A stretch of 64,000 nucleotides of DNA, from NCBI RefSeq assembly GCF_022867865.1, contig NZ_JALIEC010000002.1:496001-560000 (forward strand), read 5' to 3'. This stretch comes from Phaeobacter sp. J2-8 (GTDB lineage: Bacteria > Pseudomonadota > Alphaproteobacteria > Rhodobacterales > Rhodobacteraceae). This document shows, one piece after another, positions 27,421-36,208 of this stretch (its first letter is position 1; each line of letters begins with the position of its first letter). The position numbers and the translations under genes are program-made. The notes under the pieces are model-generated. The model saw only the letters and a program-made list of their open reading frames with translations, was not told the origin of the DNA and did not search any database.

Positions 27421-29408
27421 TCCGCAGGTTGCGCCATTTCAGGCATTTTGGCGCGACGTGGCGCGCCGACCCTCAGACGTCGATCGCTTAACGACAAAGC
27501 CCCGCCCAGCACCAGCATGAAAGAGCCAAGCCAGATGAAATTCACCAGCGGCTCATAGATCACCCGAAGCGTCCAGACATCGCCGGCAGTCTCGGCCGCA
27601 GGTTCGGAAATCGCGGCGTAAAGATCACCGGCGAGGGTGTGGCGAATGGAACTTTCGGTGGTGGTCGATTGCGCCACCGGATAGATCCGCCGTTCGGGAT
27701 AGAGATTCTGCACAAAGGCCCCGGCACGATTGACCACCAGCGTTGCGCGAAAGGCGGTGTAATTCGGCCCCGGCACGCTTTCGACCTTGGCAAAGCGAAT
27801 GTCAAACCCGGCAATCTGCACCTCGGTGCCCGGTTCGGCAAAGGTCACAATCTCTTCTTTCCAGGCCGAAGATCCGACAAAGCCAAAGATACAAACCGCC
27901 AACCCGAGATGGGCCATGGTCATGCCATGGCTGGCACGCGGCAGGTTGCGGGCCCGGCGCAGGCTCTCGGAGAATGGTGCGCGAAACAATTTGATCCGCG
28001 CGCCCCAATCCTGAAGCGTGGCCAGAAACAGCCAGATCCCAAGTCCAAAAGCCAAAATCGCCAGCACCGGCCCCTTGGTCACCAGATACCACAGCACCAG
28101 TGCGGCCACCGCCGCCACGGCCGCCACCATCCAGAGCCGCTGGGAAATTCCCCGCAGATCGGCCCGTTTCCACGTCAGGAACGGCCCGAAGCCCATGACC
28201 AACAGCAAGGGCATCATGATCGGCACAAAAGAGGCGTTGAAAAACGGCGGCCCGACCGAGATCTTGTCGCCGGTCACGGCCTCAAGAAACAGCGGATACA
28301 GCGTGCCAAACAGCACCGTGCCACAGGCCGTCGCCAACAACAGATTGTTGATCAGCAAGCCACCCTCACGGCTGACCGGGGCGAACAATCCGCCGCCCTC
28401 CATCGACGGTGCCCGCGCCGCGAACAAGGTCAAGGAACCACCAATCGACACGCCCAACAGCGCCAGGATGTAAATCCCCCGCTCCGGGTCGACCGCAAAA
28501 GCATGCACCGAGGTCAAGAGACCAGAGCGCACGATGAACGTCCCCAGCAGTGACAGCGAAAATGTCAGGATCGCCAACAGGATGGTCCAGCTTTTGAACG
28601 CACCGCGTTTTTCGGTCACGATGGCGGAATGCAACAGCGCTGTGCCCAACAGCCAGGGCATGAAGGCGACGTTTTCCACCGGATCCCAAAACCACCAGCC
28701 GCCCCAGCCGAGCTCGTAATAGGCCCACCAGGACCCCAGTGCGAGACCGGCGGTCAACGACACCCAGGCCGCCAATGTCCAGGGCCGCACCCAGCGCGCC
28801 CAGGCCGCATCAACCCGGCCCTCGATCAGGGCCGCAACGGCAAAGGAAAACACAATCGAGAACCCGACATAGCCGATATACAACAGCGGCGGATGCATCG
28901 CCAATCCGACGTCTTGCAACAACGGGTTCAGGTCATTGCCATCCACCGGCGGCGGCGAAATCCGCAAAAACGGGTTCGATGTGAACAACATGAAGCTGAG
29001 GAAACCCAGCGAAATCCACGCCTGCACCGCCAATGTCCGCGCCCGCAGCGCATGGGGAATGTTCGACCCGAACATCGCCACGCCCGCCCCGAACAATGTC
29101 AGGATCAGCGTCCAGAGCAACAATGACCCCTCATGCGACCCCCAGGTCGCGGCGACCTTGAACAACATCGGTTTCAGTGAATTGGAGTTTTCGGCCACAT
29201 TCACCACGGTGAAATCACTGACCACAAAGGCCCACATCAGCGCGCCAAAGGCCACCCCGACAAACAGAAGCTGCCCCAGCGCCGTCGACTGCGCGCTGCG
29301 CATCCACACCAGATTGCCGCGTGCCGCGCCAATCATGGGCACGACGGATTGCACCAGGGCGATGGCCATTGCCAATGCCAATGCAAATTGTCCAAGTTCC
29401 GGGATCAT
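27417..29408 (-). CDS. ccmF: Haem lyase CcmF
   Basis: A 663-residue polytopic protein that ligates haem to apocytochrome c. The tryptophan-rich WGSHEGSLLLW and the WWAYYELGWGGWWFWDPVEN haem-handling signature are present, with about 14-15 hydrophobic segments. It is the first gene of this leftward block; ccmE, which often precedes ccmF, is not here. 130 bases separate it from the bhcR stop and show no clear promoter. Confidence 0.96.
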   Translation of the reverse strand: MIPELGQFALALAMAIALVQSVVPMIGAARGNLVWMRSAQSTALGQLLFVGVAFGALMWAFVVSDFTVVNVAENSNSLKPMLFKVAATWGSHEGSLLLWTLILTLFGAGVAMFGSNIPHALRARTLAVQAWISLGFLSFMLFTSNPFLRISPPPVDGNDLNPLLQDVGLAMHPPLLYIGYVGFSIVFSFAVAALIEGRVDAAWARWVRPWTLAAWVSLTAGLALGSWWAYYELGWGGWWFWDPVENVAFMPWLLGTALLHSAIVTEKRGAFKSWTILLAILTFSLSLLGTFIVRSGLLTSVHAFAVDPERGIYILALLGVSIGGSLTLFAARAPSMEGGGLFAPVSREGGLLINNLLLATACGTVLFGTLYPLFLEAVTGDKISVGPPFFNASFVPIMMPLLLVMGFGPFLTWKRADLRGISQRLWMVAAVAAVAALVLWYLVTKGPVLAILAFGLGIWLFLATLQDWGARIKLFRAPFSESLRRARNLPRASHGMTMAHLGLAVCIFGFVGSSAWKEEIVTFAEPGTEVQIAGFDIRFAKVESVPGPNYTAFRATLVVNRAGAFVQNLYPERRIYPVAQSTTTESSIRHTLAGDLYAAISEPAAETAGDVWTLRVIYEPLVNFIWLGSFMLVLGGALSLSDRRLRVGAPRRAKMPEMAQPAE

Positions 29409-29538
29409 GCGGCCTCCAATGGGTCACCATATCATAGACCAGAAGTCCTAGCGCCTCACACATGAAGTTTTAAGTCACCTTTTCGCCATGTCGCCCCGCA
29501 TTTCGCCGCACCCCCCGGATTTGGGCCGCGGCACCGGC

Positions 29539-30369
29539 TCACTTGCTGGTTTGAAACCGCACGCCGCCTGTGGCCTCTGACAGGGCCAGCGCTGCTTCGG
29601 CCACCTTGTGACCAATCTCTGCAATCCGCTCCAGCGGCAGGCGCACGCTGGGGCCGGACACCGAAATGCCTGCGACGGCCTCGCCGTGAATATCAAATAC
29701 CGGCGCCGCAATACAGCGCATTCCAAGGGCCTTTTCCTCGGCATCCACCGCATATCCCCGCTGCGCCGACAGGGTCAGATCGGCGCGCAGCGCCGCCGCC
29801 TCGACCAGGGTATGCTCGGTAAACACCTCGCGCCGGGTACGCTCCAGATAGGCCGTGAGCCGGTCATCGGACCAGCGCGACAGCAACGCCTTGCCAATCC
29901 CCGACGCATGCAGCGGCGACAATGTCCCCGGGGGAAAGAAAGCGCGAATGGTCTCATGAGTCTCTACCTGGCTGAGAAACATGACCTGATCCCCGCGTGC
30001 GATACCAAGATTTGCCGTCTCTCCGGTGTCCTCCATCAAGGTGCGCATGATGGGACGGGCACGTTCAGCAAGCGACGTCCGCCGCAAAAACGCCGCCCCC
30101 GCCAAAAAGGCCCCCGCGCCCACCGCCCAGCTTTGCGCCGCATCGTCGAATTCGGCAAATCCCCGGCCCTGCAAGGTCACCAACACCCGGTACAGCGTGG
30201 CAGGCGATTGATCCAACTCCTCGGCCAGAACGCTGAGCGTGATCCCCTGATGCTGGCCCAAGGCGACCAAAACCTCCAACGCCCGGTCCAGGGATTTGAT
30301 GGTGTTCTGTTCGGTCTTGTCCTGCCAACCACGCGGGCGGCCGCGTTTTCTCGGGGTTTCTTCGGCCAT
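29539..30369 (-). CDS. bhcR: IclR-family regulator BhcR of the beta-hydroxyaspartate cycle
   Basis: A 276-residue IclR regulator: basic N-terminus (PRKRGRPRGWQD), winged HTH at about residues 25-85 (LDRALEVLVALGQHQGITLS and QSPATLYRVLVTLQGRGF), and a GAF-like effector domain (LHASGIGKALLS; AAPVFDIHGEAVAGISVSGP). It is divergent from bhcA, the position of BhcR in Paracoccus, whose protein senses glyoxylate and controls the bhc operon. The start at 30369 begins MAEETPRKRGRP; upstream in-frame sequence crosses the bhcA promoter and is not coding. The assignment rests on synteny. Confidence 0.9.
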   Translation of the reverse strand: MAEETPRKRGRPRGWQDKTEQNTIKSLDRALEVLVALGQHQGITLSVLAEELDQSPATLYRVLVTLQGRGFAEFDDAAQSWAVGAGAFLAGAAFLRRTSLAERARPIMRTLMEDTGETANLGIARGDQVMFLSQVETHETIRAFFPPGTLSPLHASGIGKALLSRWSDDRLTAYLERTRREVFTEHTLVEAAALRADLTLSAQRGYAVDAEEKALGMRCIAAPVFDIHGEAVAGISVSGPSVRLPLERIAEIGHKVAEAALALSEATGGVRFQTSK

Positions 30370-30370
30370 T

Positions 30371-30392
30371 CTTCTTCTCTTTTGAAATACGC
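30371..30392 (-). repeat. GCGTATTT-type 22-bp dispersed repeat, copy 1
   Basis: On the minus strand GCGTATTT followed by CAAAAGAGAAGAAG, ending 1 base before the bhcR ATG so that its purine end serves as the ribosome-binding region. Related copies lie at 36041, 36077 (inverted) and 59105. Confidence 0.65.
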
Positions 30393-30452
30393 ATTCAGCA
30401 TATGAAAAATAGCAACGCATTGGCAATAATAAATTTTTACTGCAAATTGGAA

Positions 30453-30473
30453 TTTTGAAAAACGATTTCAAAA
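30453..30473. promoter_or_regulatory. Candidate BhcR operator upstream of bhcA
   Basis: TTTTGAAA-AACGA-TTTCAAAA is a perfect palindrome with 8-bp arms and a 5-bp spacer, 63 bases before the bhcA ATG and 84 before bhcR. Size and AT-rich symmetry fit IclR-family operators. It is the only strong palindrome in the bhcR/bhcA intergenic region. Confidence 0.62.
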
Positions 30474-30535
30474 AAATTGAGCTCTCGCGACCCCCAACGT
30501 AACCTCCAACCAAACCCGATAAGGAGGAAAGACAG

Positions 30536-31726
30536 ATGAGCTTCCAGAACCCCGTTTTCATTCCCGGCCCGACCAATATGCCGGAACATCTGCGCCGCGC
30601 CTGTGACATGCCGACACTCGATCACCGGTCGGCGCTGTTTGGCGACATCCTGCACCCGGCCCGTGCCGCCGTGCGTCAGATCCTGAAATCGCAAGAGGCC
30701 GAGGTGTTCATCTTCCCCTCCACCGGCACCGGCGGTTGGGAAACCGCGCTGACCAATACGCTCAGCCCCGGTGACAAGATCCTTGCCGCGCGCAATGGCA
30801 TGTTCTCGCACCGTTGGATCGACATGTGTCAGCGTCACGGGTTGGATGTGCAGATCGTTGACACCCCATGGGGCGAAGGCATTCCAACGGACAAGTTCGA
30901 GGCCGCGCTGGCCGCCGACAAAGGCCATGAAATCAAGGCCGTTCTGGCGACCCATAATGAGACCGCGACCGGTGTGCGCTCTGACATCGCGGGCGTCCGC
31001 GCCGCACTTGATGCGGCGTCTCACCCCGCTCTTTTGCTTGTCGATGGTGTGTCCTCCATCGCGTCGATGGATTTCCGCTTTGACGATTGGGGCGTCGATA
31101 TCGCCGTCACCGGCTCGCAAAAGGGGTTCATGCTGCCGCCCGGCCTGGCCATCACCGGCTTTTCACCCAAGGCGCTAGCGGCAGTCGAAGGCGCAAGATT
31201 GCCCCGGACCTTCTTTGACATCCGCGACATGGGCAAGACCAATGCAGGCGGCGGTTTTCCCTATACGCCGCCGGTCGGGCTGCTGAACGGGTTGAATAAA
31301 TCCTGCAAGATGCTGCTCGATGAAGGCTTGGAAAACGTCTTTGCCCGCCATCATCGCATTGCCGAAGGCGTGCGCCGCGCGGTGTCTGCCTGGGGGCTGG
31401 AGCTTTGCGCCGCTTCGCCGGATCTCTATTCCGACAGCGTCAGCGCCATTCGCACGCCCGACGGGTTCAACGCCACCGACATCGTCACCCATGCCGCTGA
31501 TACCTATGGCGTCGCCTTTGGCACCGGTCTGGGCGAGGTCGCAGGCAAGGTGTTCCGCATTGGTCACCTTGGATCGCTCACCGATGTCATGGCGCTGTCC
31601 GGCATTGCGACGGCGGAAATGTGCATGGCGGATCTGGGTCTGAACATCAACCTTGGCTCTGGCGTTGCGGCAGCACAGGATTACTACCGCAGCCACCGCG
31701 CCGCAGCGGCGCAAAAGGCCGCGTGA
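30536..31726 (+). CDS. bhcA: L-aspartate:glyoxylate aminotransferase BhcA
   Basis: Fold-type I PLP aminotransferase of the alanine-glyoxylate/serine-glyoxylate class, 396 residues. In the beta-hydroxyaspartate cycle it moves the amino group of aspartate to glyoxylate, giving glycine and oxaloacetate. Key landmarks: IPGPTNMPE at the N-terminus, FPSTGTGGWE (cofactor phosphate site), LVDGVSSIAS and the PLP lysine in VTGSQKGFMLPPG. AAGGAGG lies just upstream. First of bhcABCD; the stop overlaps a downstream ATG (TGATG). Identity is secured by the complete operon order. Confidence 0.94.
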   Translation: MSFQNPVFIPGPTNMPEHLRRACDMPTLDHRSALFGDILHPARAAVRQILKSQEAEVFIFPSTGTGGWETALTNTLSPGDKILAARNGMFSHRWIDMCQRHGLDVQIVDTPWGEGIPTDKFEAALAADKGHEIKAVLATHNETATGVRSDIAGVRAALDAASHPALLLVDGVSSIASMDFRFDDWGVDIAVTGSQKGFMLPPGLAITGFSPKALAAVEGARLPRTFFDIRDMGKTNAGGGFPYTPPVGLLNGLNKSCKMLLDEGLENVFARHHRIAEGVRRAVSAWGLELCAASPDLYSDSVSAIRTPDGFNATDIVTHAADTYGVAFGTGLGEVAGKVFRIGHLGSLTDVMALSGIATAEMCMADLGLNINLGSGVAAAQDYYRSHRAAAAQKAA

Positions 31727-31740
31727 TGAAGGATACGACA

Positions 31741-32694
31741 ATGTATATCCCGACCTACGACGACATGTTGGCGGCGCATGATAGGATTGCGCCGCATATC
31801 CACCGCACGCCGGTTCTGACCTCGACCTATCTGAACGAGCTGACCGGCGCCGAGCTGTTCTTTAAATGCGAAAACTTTCAAAAGGCCGGCGCCTTCAAGG
31901 TGCGCGGCGCGTCCAATGCGGTGTTCGGCCTGTCCGAGGATGAAGCGGCCAAAGGTGTGGCCACGCATTCCTCGGGCAATCACGCGCTGTCGCTGTCCTA
32001 TGCCGCCGGTCGTCGCGGCATTCCCTGCCACGTGGTCATGCCCCGCACCGCGCCCGAGGCCAAAAAGGCCGCCGTGCGCGGCTATGGCGGCATCATCACG
32101 GAATGTGAGCCATCGACTTCGTCGCGCGAAGCGGTCTTTGCCGAGGTTCAGGCCGAAACCGGCGCGAATTTCGTCCACCCCTATAATGACCCCCGCGTCA
32201 TTGCCGGTCAGGGCACATGTTCACGCGAATTGATCGACCAGACCGGATACCTTGATATGGTGGTGGCCCCCATTGGCGGGGGTGGCATGATCTCGGGCAC
32301 CTGTCTGACCCTGTCGACGTTGGCGCCCGACACCGCCATCATCGCCGCAGAACCGGAACAGGCCGATGATGCCTATCGCAGCTTTCACGCCGGGCATATC
32401 ATCGCCGACGACGCGCCCGATACGGTGGCGGATGGACTGAAAGTACCGCTGAAGGATCTGACATGGCATTTCGTGTCCAGTCACGTCAGCGACATCCTGA
32501 CCGCCAGCGAACAAGAGATCATTGATGCGATGCGCCTGATCTGGCAGCGGATGAAAATCGTGATGGAACCGTCCAGCGCCGTGCCGTTGGCCACCATCCT
32601 GAAAAACCGCGACCGGTTTACCGGCAAACGCATCGGTGTGATTGTCACCGGCGGCAACGTCGATTTGAACAAACTGCCATGGATTACCGGCTGA
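31741..32694 (+). CDS. bhcB: beta-hydroxyaspartate dehydratase BhcB
   Basis: PLP fold-type II dehydratase of 317 residues related to threonine dehydratase/serine racemase. It converts beta-hydroxyaspartate to iminosuccinate. PLP lysine lies in KCENFQKAGAFKVRGA; the phosphate-binding loop is PIGGGGMISG and SSGNHALSLS binds the substrate carboxylate. ATG at 31741 is preferred (AAGGA 7 bases before) over ATG 31726, which overlaps the bhcA stop and lacks an RBS. Spacing to bhcC is 25 bases. Confidence 0.93.
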   Translation: MYIPTYDDMLAAHDRIAPHIHRTPVLTSTYLNELTGAELFFKCENFQKAGAFKVRGASNAVFGLSEDEAAKGVATHSSGNHALSLSYAAGRRGIPCHVVMPRTAPEAKKAAVRGYGGIITECEPSTSSREAVFAEVQAETGANFVHPYNDPRVIAGQGTCSRELIDQTGYLDMVVAPIGGGGMISGTCLTLSTLAPDTAIIAAEPEQADDAYRSFHAGHIIADDAPDTVADGLKVPLKDLTWHFVSSHVSDILTASEQEIIDAMRLIWQRMKIVMEPSSAVPLATILKNRDRFTGKRIGVIVTGGNVDLNKLPWITG

Positions 32695-32719
32695 TCGCCG
32701 CCGCAAAAGGAGCAAGGAC

Positions 32720-33883
32720 ATGAAAGACATGGACCAACTCGACCAATTCGAAGTCGGCTTTGACATCCCCGCCAAACCCGGCATGGACGCCGCCGACATC
32801 CAGACCCCGGCGCTGGTGCTGGATCTCGACGCGCTGGAACGCAACATCAAGAAGATGGGCGATTACGCAACCGCCCATGGCATGCGCCACCGGGTGCATG
32901 GCAAGATGCATAAATCGGTGGACGTCGCCAAATTGCAGGAAACCCTGGGCGGCGCGGTTGGCGTCTGTTGTCAAAAAGTGTCCGAGGCCGAGGTCTTTGC
33001 CCGTGGCGGCATCAAGGATGTTCTGGTGTCCAACCAGGTGCGCGACCTGGCCAAGATCGACCGTCTGGCGCGCCTGCCGAAACTGGGGGCCCGCACGATT
33101 GTCTGTGTGGATGACCTCGCCAATGTATCAGAGCTTTCGGCAGCGGCGCAAAAGCATGGCACCGAGATCGAATGCCTTGTCGAGATCGACTGTGGTGCGG
33201 GCCGCTGCGGCGTGACCACCACACCGGCCGTGGTCGAGATTGCCAAGGCCATCGACGCCGCCGCGGGGCTGACATTCACCGGCATACAGGCCTATCAGGG
33301 CGCGATGCAGCACCTCGACAGCTATGAAGCACGCGAGGAAAAGCTGAACATCGCCATCGCACAGGTCAAGGATGCGGTTGAGGGGCTGAAAGCCGCGGGC
33401 ATCGCCTGCGATCTGGTGTCGGGCGGCGGTACAGGATCGTATTATTTCGAAAGCAATTCCGGCGTTTACAACGAGTTGCAATGCGGTTCTTACGCCTTCA
33501 TGGATGCCGATTACGGTCGTATCCTCGACAAGGACGGCAAGCGCATCGACCAGGGCGAATGGGAAAACGCGTTTTTCATCCTGACCCAGGTGATCAGTCA
33601 CGCCAAGGCCGACAAGGCGATCTGTGACGCCGGTCTGAAAGCGCAATCGGTGGACAGCGGATTGCCGGTGATCTTTGGCCGCACGGATGTGGAATACGTC
33701 AAATGTTCCGATGAACACGGCGTCATTGCGGACCCCTCGGGCGCGCTGACGGTCGGTGAAAAGCTGAAACTGGTGCCCGGCCACTGCGACCCGACCGCCA
33801 ATGTGCACGATTGGTACGTCGGTGTGCGCAACGGCAAGGTTGAATGCGTCTGGCCGGTCTCGGCCCGCGGCCGCGCCTACTGA
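32720..33883 (+). CDS. bhcC: beta-hydroxyaspartate aldolase BhcC
   Basis: Fold-type III PLP aldolase of the D-threonine aldolase/DSD1 family, 387 residues. It condenses glycine with glyoxylate to beta-hydroxyaspartate, the C-C bond-forming step of the cycle. The PLP lysine lies in HRVHGKMHKSVDVA, metal/cofactor motifs include SGGGTGSYYFES and the C-terminal PGHCDPTANVHDWYVGVRNG is the family signature with the metal-binding His and Cys. AAAAGGAG precedes the ATG. Confidence 0.94.
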   Translation: MKDMDQLDQFEVGFDIPAKPGMDAADIQTPALVLDLDALERNIKKMGDYATAHGMRHRVHGKMHKSVDVAKLQETLGGAVGVCCQKVSEAEVFARGGIKDVLVSNQVRDLAKIDRLARLPKLGARTIVCVDDLANVSELSAAAQKHGTEIECLVEIDCGAGRCGVTTTPAVVEIAKAIDAAAGLTFTGIQAYQGAMQHLDSYEAREEKLNIAIAQVKDAVEGLKAAGIACDLVSGGGTGSYYFESNSGVYNELQCGSYAFMDADYGRILDKDGKRIDQGEWENAFFILTQVISHAKADKAICDAGLKAQSVDSGLPVIFGRTDVEYVKCSDEHGVIADPSGALTVGEKLKLVPGHCDPTANVHDWYVGVRNGKVECVWPVSARGRAY

Positions 33884-33971
33884 CACACCCGCTGATCAAG
33901 CCCTTCCGGGCATTCTTCGCGAAGAGTGCCCGGCACCGGGCCGATGGGCGCCCCGTAAACAGGATACTCTG

Positions 33972-34967
33972 ATGAGCCTCGACATGACCAAGACAACCAC
34001 CCTCACCATCGTCCCCGAAGCCGAGATTGCCGGTCTGATCACCCCCGAAGCCGCCTTTACCGCCGTCGAACAGGTCTTTGCCGCCATGGGACGCGATGAC
34101 GCCTATAATTTCCCCGTGGTGCGCGAAGCGATTGGCCACGAAGATGCGCTTTATGGCTTCAAGGGCGGGTTTGACCGTGCCGGCATGGCGCTGGGGCTGA
34201 AGGCCGGTGGCTATTGGCCCAACAACCTCGCCACCCATGGCATCATCAACCACCAGTCGACGGTCTTTCTGTTCGATCCCGACACCGGCAAGCCGACCGC
34301 CATGGTCGGTGGCAACCTGCTGACCGCGCTGCGCACCGCCGCCGCATCCTCGGTCTCGATTGCGCATCTGGCGCGCCGCGACGCCCGCGTCATCGGCATG
34401 ATCGGCGCCGGCCATCAGGCGACATTCCAACTGCGCACGGCACTGAAGCATCGCAATTTCGAGAAGGTCATCGGCTGGAACCTGCACCCGGAAATGCTGC
34501 CCAATCTGGAAAAAGTCGCGCAAGAGGCCGGTCTGCCATTCGAAGCGGTGGAACTGGACGGGCTGCGCGCGGCGGATGTGATCATCTCGATCACCTCCAG
34601 CTTTGCCGCCATCGCCAATGAGACCCATATCGCGCCCGGCACCCATATCGCCTGCATGGGCACCGACACCAAAGGCAAACAAGAGGTCGCCCCGGAACTG
34701 CTGCAACGCGCCACGGTGTTTACCGATGAAATCGCCCAGTCGATCAGCATCGGCGAGGCACAACATGCAATTGCGGCCGGTCTTATTGCCGAAAGCGACA
34801 TCACCCAAATCGGCGCGGTGATCAATGGCACCCATCCCGGGCGCACATCGGACGAGGAAATCACCCTGTTCGATGGCACCGGTGTCGGGCTTCAGGATCT
34901 GGCAGTGGCGCAGGCCGCGGTCAAACTGGCGCTGGACCACGGCGTGGCGCAGCAAATCGAAATTTGA
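33972..34967 (+). CDS. bhcD: Iminosuccinate reductase BhcD
   Basis: A 331-residue ornithine cyclodeaminase/mu-crystallin-family reductase. It reduces iminosuccinate to aspartate with NADH, closing the cycle. Rossmann motif GMIGAGHQATFQLRTAL (near residue 140); substrate-side Lys in LYGFKGGFDR; GGNLLTALRTAAAS. The start MSLDMTKTTTLTIVPE at 33972 fits the family; an in-frame upstream extension into the bhcC end is unlikely. Last core gene of the BHA operon. Confidence 0.93.
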   Translation: MSLDMTKTTTLTIVPEAEIAGLITPEAAFTAVEQVFAAMGRDDAYNFPVVREAIGHEDALYGFKGGFDRAGMALGLKAGGYWPNNLATHGIINHQSTVFLFDPDTGKPTAMVGGNLLTALRTAAASSVSIAHLARRDARVIGMIGAGHQATFQLRTALKHRNFEKVIGWNLHPEMLPNLEKVAQEAGLPFEAVELDGLRAADVIISITSSFAAIANETHIAPGTHIACMGTDTKGKQEVAPELLQRATVFTDEIAQSISIGEAQHAIAAGLIAESDITQIGAVINGTHPGRTSDEEITLFDGTGVGLQDLAVAQAAVKLALDHGVAQQIEI

Positions 34968-34997
34968 TCGAATTCTGCTGCCACCTCTGGCATAACC

Positions 34998-35044
34998 GCG
35001 CGCTCCTGTTCTAAGTCTCGTAGCACAGCACCAAAGGAGCGCGC
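34998..35044 (+). promoter_or_regulatory. RBS-sequestering inverted repeat upstream of the GAPDH gene
   Basis: GCGCGCTCCT (34998-35007) is perfectly complementary to AGGAGCGCGC (35035-35044), which contains the Shine-Dalgarno AGGAG, with a 27-base loop and the ATG at 35049. Folding would hide the ribosome-binding site, so translation may depend on ribosome passage, an RNA-binding protein or a ligand. Confidence 0.6.
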
Positions 35045-35048
35045 GACC

Positions 35049-36023
35049 ATGACTCTCCGCATTTTCATCAACGGATTTGGCCGGATCGGCCGCACAATTA
35101 CGCGTATCATCCTGACCGAACATGCCGATATCGACATTGTCGGGATCAATGATATCGCCCCGCTGGACAGCTGCGCCTATCTCTTTGGTTATGACAGCGT
35201 CTTTGGCCCCTTCCCCGGCGGCGTGACCGGGCGTGATGGCGCATTGAATGCCGCGGGCCGCAAAATTGCCATGACCCATGCCGAGGATATTTCGACGCTG
35301 GATCTTGCCGGCGTCGACATCGTTCTCGAATGCACCGGCAAAGCCCAAACCCAAATGATCGCAGAGCGCGGCTTGACCGCAGGGGCGGAGCGCATCCTGA
35401 TTTCCGGGCCATCCCCCGCCGCAGAAGACACAATTGTCCTCGGCGCCAATCACGACATCCTGGCCGATCAGAAAATCCTGTCCAATGCCTCTTGCACCAC
35501 CAATGCCCTCGCCCCGCTGCTGCGGCTGCTGGACGAGGCCGCCGGCGTTCAATCCGGCCATATGACCACCGTGCATTGCTATACTGGATCCCAGCCGACG
35601 GTGGATGCACCGCGTGGCGATCTGGTGCGCTCGCGCGCGGCGGCGCTGTCGATGGTGCCGACCACAACCTCGGCCGGTCGGTTGATTGGCACTGTCCTGC
35701 CGCATCTGGCGGGCCGGATCGAAGCCCGCGCCATTCGCGTGCCCACGGCCAGTGTCTCTGCCATCGACCTGACCGTTCAAACCCGCGATCCAATCACGGC
35801 AGAGACATTGAACGGCATGATCCAATCCGCCGATCCGACGTTGTTCGGCTATACAGATCTGCCGCTGGTTTCGACCGATCTGCGCGGCAGACCGGAAAGC
35901 CTGATCGTGGCGGGGCGCGAAACATCCGTCTCGCTCGGTGGTGTGCTGCGCATTTTTGGGTGGTACGACAACGAATGGGGCTTTTCCGCCCGTATGATCG
36001 ACATGGCGCGCCGGATGCGCTGA
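35049..36023 (+). CDS. Type I glyceraldehyde-3-phosphate dehydrogenase paralogue
   Basis: A 324-residue GAPDH-family protein, slightly short of the usual 333-336. NAD site INGFGRIGRTITRI, catalytic Cys in SNASCTTNALAP, His in TTVHCYTGSQ and the C-terminal WYDNEWGFSARM are intact. The region after the NAD site (GINDIAPLDSCAYLFGYDSV) departs from glycolytic GAPDH. It follows bhcD by 81 bases with its own RBS inside a hairpin. It may serve gluconeogenesis from glyoxylate-derived C4 units, or another aldehyde phosphate; cluster membership alone suggests this. Confidence 0.82.
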   Translation: MTLRIFINGFGRIGRTITRIILTEHADIDIVGINDIAPLDSCAYLFGYDSVFGPFPGGVTGRDGALNAAGRKIAMTHAEDISTLDLAGVDIVLECTGKAQTQMIAERGLTAGAERILISGPSPAAEDTIVLGANHDILADQKILSNASCTTNALAPLLRLLDEAAGVQSGHMTTVHCYTGSQPTVDAPRGDLVRSRAAALSMVPTTTSAGRLIGTVLPHLAGRIEARAIRVPTASVSAIDLTVQTRDPITAETLNGMIQSADPTLFGYTDLPLVSTDLRGRPESLIVAGRETSVSLGGVLRIFGWYDNEWGFSARMIDMARRMR

Positions 36024-36040
36024 TCCAACGGTCGGATTTT

Positions 36041-36099
36041 GCGTATTTAGAAAGAGAAGAAGCTCGCTCGGCCTCGGCTTCTTCTCTTTTCAAATACGC
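36041..36099. repeat. 59-bp palindrome of two inverted GCGTATTT/AAGAGAAGAAG repeats
   Basis: Left arm 36041-36063 and right arm 36077-36099 are inverted copies of a 23-bp word (21 of 23 pair), around a 13-base loop, after the GAPDH stop. It can form a long hairpin and may terminate or stabilise the bhc/GAPDH transcript. Confidence 0.75.
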
Positions 36100-36135
36100 C
36101 CGCCGGAGGCGAAAATCTCTTCTCGGTCTCTCAAC

Positions 36136-36168
36136 AAAAACCCCGGGCACGCAGACGCGCACCCGGGG
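36136..36168 (-). terminator. Rho-independent terminator of the permease operon
   Basis: On the minus strand CCCCGGG-N14-CCCGGGG is followed by TTTTTG. It lies 41 bases after the permease stop; a second hairpin, GGGTGCGC-N7-GCGCACCC at 36177-36199, precedes it. Confidence 0.85.
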
Positions 36169-36208
36169 TCAATGTCGGGTGCGCATTTACTGCGCACCCT
36201 CATCTGGT

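Noticed and set aside
33723-35825. 700-residue open frame antisense to bhcC/bhcD/GAPDH
   Set aside because: Shadow of high-GC codon use; opposite-strand genes are clearly conserved and the antisense protein has no recognisable domain.
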